NCBI GenBank assembly: GCA_964631295.1
Contig: CAZVXI010000152.1
Span: forward strand, 1-7,810
Length of the DNA stretch: 7,810 bases
Direction: 5' to 3'
Origin: CAZVXI01 sp964631295
GTDB taxonomy: Bacteria; Planctomycetota; Phycisphaerae; Phycisphaerales; SM1A02
How positions within the stretch are numbered: the stretch's first letter is position 1; every line of letters starts with the position of its first letter. Of this stretch, positions 6,267 through 7,810 are shown one piece after another. A program made the position numbers and the translations under genes. The notes beneath the pieces were generated by a model, which was not told where the DNA came from, did not search any database, and saw only the letters and a program-made list of their open reading frames with translations.

Positions 6267-6294
6267 ATCCTAGGCCCTCGTGGGAAACAGTCAA
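6267..6294 (-). promoter_or_regulatory. sigma70-like promoter of the RNase Z-like gene
   Basis: On the minus strand TTGACT (6294-6289, 5/6 match) and TAGGAT (6272-6267, 4/6 match) are 16 bases apart. Transcription would start near 6260, giving a leader of about 48 bases before the ATG at 6212. The -35 sequence and spacing equal those of the toxin-antitoxin promoter at 1504-1531. Confidence 0.5.
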
Positions 6295-6411
6295 CGCATC
6301 GGATTCCAGTCCCGCACACAAGGTCCGAAAACTCTCGATCGGTCGCAAATCGCACGGCTTTGCGCGCGATCCGCCCTTGAGCAGCCTCTCGCACGGGCCG
6401 ATACATCGATC

Positions 6412-6795
6412 ATGGCCGGAGTCTCCAACCATCGCCAGTTCAATGCCATGCGCGCCCACGACGACGAGCATGCATGGTTCTGCGATGGTCTGACCCCGAC
6501 GTCGGATGAGCAGTTGCCGGCCTTCCTGGACGGGCTCCGCGATGCATGCCACGCGGGCGATCAATCTCGTCTGCAACGGCTCGCCAGCCGAATCCGCTCG
6601 CAGTCCGATGCGGCCGGGTTCCAGGCTGTCTCTGCCAGTGCCAGGCAGGTCGAGCAGGCGGTCCTCGCTGCCGAGTGCGGCATCGCCGATCTGGTCGAAC
6701 AGGTGGAAGCGTTGATTCTGCAATGCCAACAGGCAGCAAAGTCGGGGTTGCAATCGGAGTCGCCAACTGGTGAACACGACACCGCAGGACAATGA
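6412..6795 (+). CDS. Hpt-like small protein lacking the phospho-histidine
   Basis: A 127-residue, mostly helical protein whose part 35-108 reads like an Hpt (histidine phosphotransfer) four-helix bundle: LPAFLDGLRDACHAGDQSRL, then LASRIRSQSDAAGF, then SASARQVEQAV, then IADLVEQVEALILQC. In active Hpt domains the second block is close to LAHxLKGSAxxxG; here the His is Ser (S59), Lys is Arg (R62) and Gly is Ser (S63). It therefore could not accept a phosphoryl group in the known way. I infer a degenerate Hpt acting as a binding or dimerisation module for the response regulator encoded next, whose gene it overlaps by 26 bases. The ATG at 6412 is chosen because residues encoded upstream look random; in-frame GTG 6280 and ATG 6448 are alternatives, and none has a clear Shine-Dalgarno. 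Coding status rests on codon character and operon overlap; the fold call is tentative. Confidence 0.6.
   Translation: MAGVSNHRQFNAMRAHDDEHAWFCDGLTPTSDEQLPAFLDGLRDACHAGDQSRLQRLASRIRSQSDAAGFQAVSASARQVEQAVLAAECGIADLVEQVEALILQCQQAAKSGLQSESPTGEHDTAGQ
6756..6759 (+). promoter_or_regulatory. Shine-Dalgarno deciding the diguanylate cyclase start
   Basis: GGAG lies 10 bases before the GTG at 6770, inside the end of the Hpt-like gene. It supports GTG 6770 as the start and translation coupled to, or re-initiating within, the upstream gene. Confidence 0.5.
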
Positions 6796-7729
6796 CACCG
6801 GCGCCGCGGTCACCGCACCCGCCCGCCTTCTCGCCATCGATGATTCATCTCTGATTCATCGCTTGCTGAAAACACGCCTCAGCAATGAACGGCTCGAAGT
6901 GCACTCCGCCATCACCGGCGAAGAGGGCATCTCCATGGCCCGCCAGATCTTACCAGAGGTCATTCTGCTCGATATCGACTTGCCCGGTTCGTCCGGCTTC
7001 GATGTCCTGCTCGAACTCCAAGCCGATGAACGCACCCACGCAATCCCCGTCATCTTCATCTCAGGCGATCCCGATCCAACCCAGAAGGTCCGTGCGTTCG
7101 AAATGGGCGCCATCGACTTCGTCATGAAGCCGTTCAACAGTGCTGAACTCCGCGCCCGTGTCCGATCGGCCGTGCGAATGAGCAACATGATCCGCATGCT
7201 CGCCCAACGGGCACAACTCGATGGCCTCACCGGATTGTGCAATCGCGAATACTTCGATCGTCGACTCGCCCAGGAAACCAGCGCCGCAGCACGCCATGGC
7301 CACGGAATCGCCCTGGTGATGTGCGACCTCGATCACTTCAAACATATCAACGATTCCTACGGCCACCCGTTCGGCGACCTCGTCCTTGAAGAGTTCGCAC
7401 ATTTGCTCAGCCTCTGCCGAGATAACGACATCTGCTGCCGATACGGCGGAGAAGAGTTCGCGATCATCCTGCCGCAGTCCACCGCGGAAGAAGCCTACAC
7501 GCTCGTCGATCGAATCCGCCAACGCCTGACCGAAATCAAGTGGCGTGATCATGACGATGTTGTCGTCACCGCATCCTTCGGCATCAGCGATTCAGCCCGG
7601 GCCGAGTCCGCCACGCCCATGCACCTGGTCATTTCCGCCGACCGGGCGCTCTACAAAGCCAAACACAACGGACGAAACCGTATCGAACTCGCCCCGCTGC
7701 GCGATCAGCCAGGCAAACAAGTTGCCTGA
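6770..7729 (+). CDS. response regulator with REC and GGDEF domains (diguanylate cyclase)
   Basis: A 319-residue soluble protein with an N-terminal receiver domain and a C-terminal GGDEF domain, the WspR-like two-domain layout. It should make c-di-GMP from two GTP when phosphorylated and dimerised. The receiver (about 19-136) has acidic pair D24/D25, phospho-acceptor D68 in ILLDIDLPG, S98 at the Thr/Ser switch position and K120 in VMKPF. The GGDEF domain (about 148-308) begins DGLTGLCNREYF, has the metal-binding CDLDHFKHINDSYGH (D186, with N194 and D195), active-site GGEEF (226-230) and the inhibitory I-site RDND (217-220), arranged as in PleD. All catalytic and feedback residues are present, so I expect an active, product-inhibited enzyme. 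It starts at GTG 6770 and overlaps the Hpt-like gene by 26 bases. No cognate histidine kinase lies in the window. Confidence 0.93.
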   Translation: MNTTPQDNDTGAAVTAPARLLAIDDSSLIHRLLKTRLSNERLEVHSAITGEEGISMARQILPEVILLDIDLPGSSGFDVLLELQADERTHAIPVIFISGDPDPTQKVRAFEMGAIDFVMKPFNSAELRARVRSAVRMSNMIRMLAQRAQLDGLTGLCNREYFDRRLAQETSAAARHGHGIALVMCDLDHFKHINDSYGHPFGDLVLEEFAHLLSLCRDNDICCRYGGEEFAIILPQSTAEEAYTLVDRIRQRLTEIKWRDHDDVVVTASFGISDSARAESATPMHLVISADRALYKAKHNGRNRIELAPLRDQPGKQVA

Positions 7730-7810
7730 ACCAAACCGAACCGAACAACTGTCGTCGACCACCTTCTGCCATCTGCACACGCCTGAGCCCACCAACCGGA
7801 CGGCACGCGC

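Noticed and set aside
7730..7810. Possible terminator after the diguanylate cyclase gene.
   Set aside because: No hairpin with a T run is visible in the remaining 81 bases.

Overview
The window is high-GC bacterial DNA with six confident protein genes, one weaker gene, and two long stretches without recognisable genes. The proteins are ordinary bacterial housekeeping and signalling families. The mixed gene orientations, often weak ribosome-binding sites, a dnaA without dnaN beside it, and general protein character suggest a Planctomycetota-type organism (perhaps Phycisphaerae). That is an impression from the sequence alone, not a demonstrated placement.

Left part (1-3141, all genes on +): a DNA polymerase III delta-prime clamp-loader subunit (holB); about 370 bases with no recognisable gene; a type II toxin-antitoxin pair (Phd/YefM-like antitoxin and PIN/VapC toxin, overlapping by 4 bases) with its own sigma70-like promoter and a 9-bp tandem operator-like repeat; then the DNA repair glycosylase mutM, 24 bases after the toxin.

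Middle (3142-5294): mutM and dnaA converge on a 511-base gap. The gap holds a cluster of DnaA-box-like 9-mers, a parS-like half-site, a G-run tract and, at its right end, a clear hairpin/T-tract terminator for dnaA. I regard this gap as a plausible but unproven replication origin. dnaA itself is complete, on the minus strand, with Walker A/B, arginine finger, sensor II and the domain IV DNA-binding signature.

Right part (5295-7810): a minus-strand metallo-beta-lactamase-fold hydrolase of the RNase Z-like group, with a good promoter and Shine-Dalgarno sequence. Divergent from it is a two-gene signalling unit: a small Hpt-like protein that lacks the phospho-accepting histidine, overlapping by 26 bases a REC-GGDEF response regulator (diguanylate cyclase with intact GGEEF active site and RxxD inhibitory site).

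Functionally the window groups replication (HolB, DnaA, possible origin), DNA repair (MutM), RNA processing (RNase Z-like) and c-di-GMP signalling. The toxin-antitoxin pair looks like an accessory insertion among them. I did not find a clearly new multi-gene system. The most notable items are the candidate origin, the histidine-less Hpt/diguanylate cyclase pair, the operator repeat of the toxin-antitoxin operon, and the divergent RNase Z-like protein.
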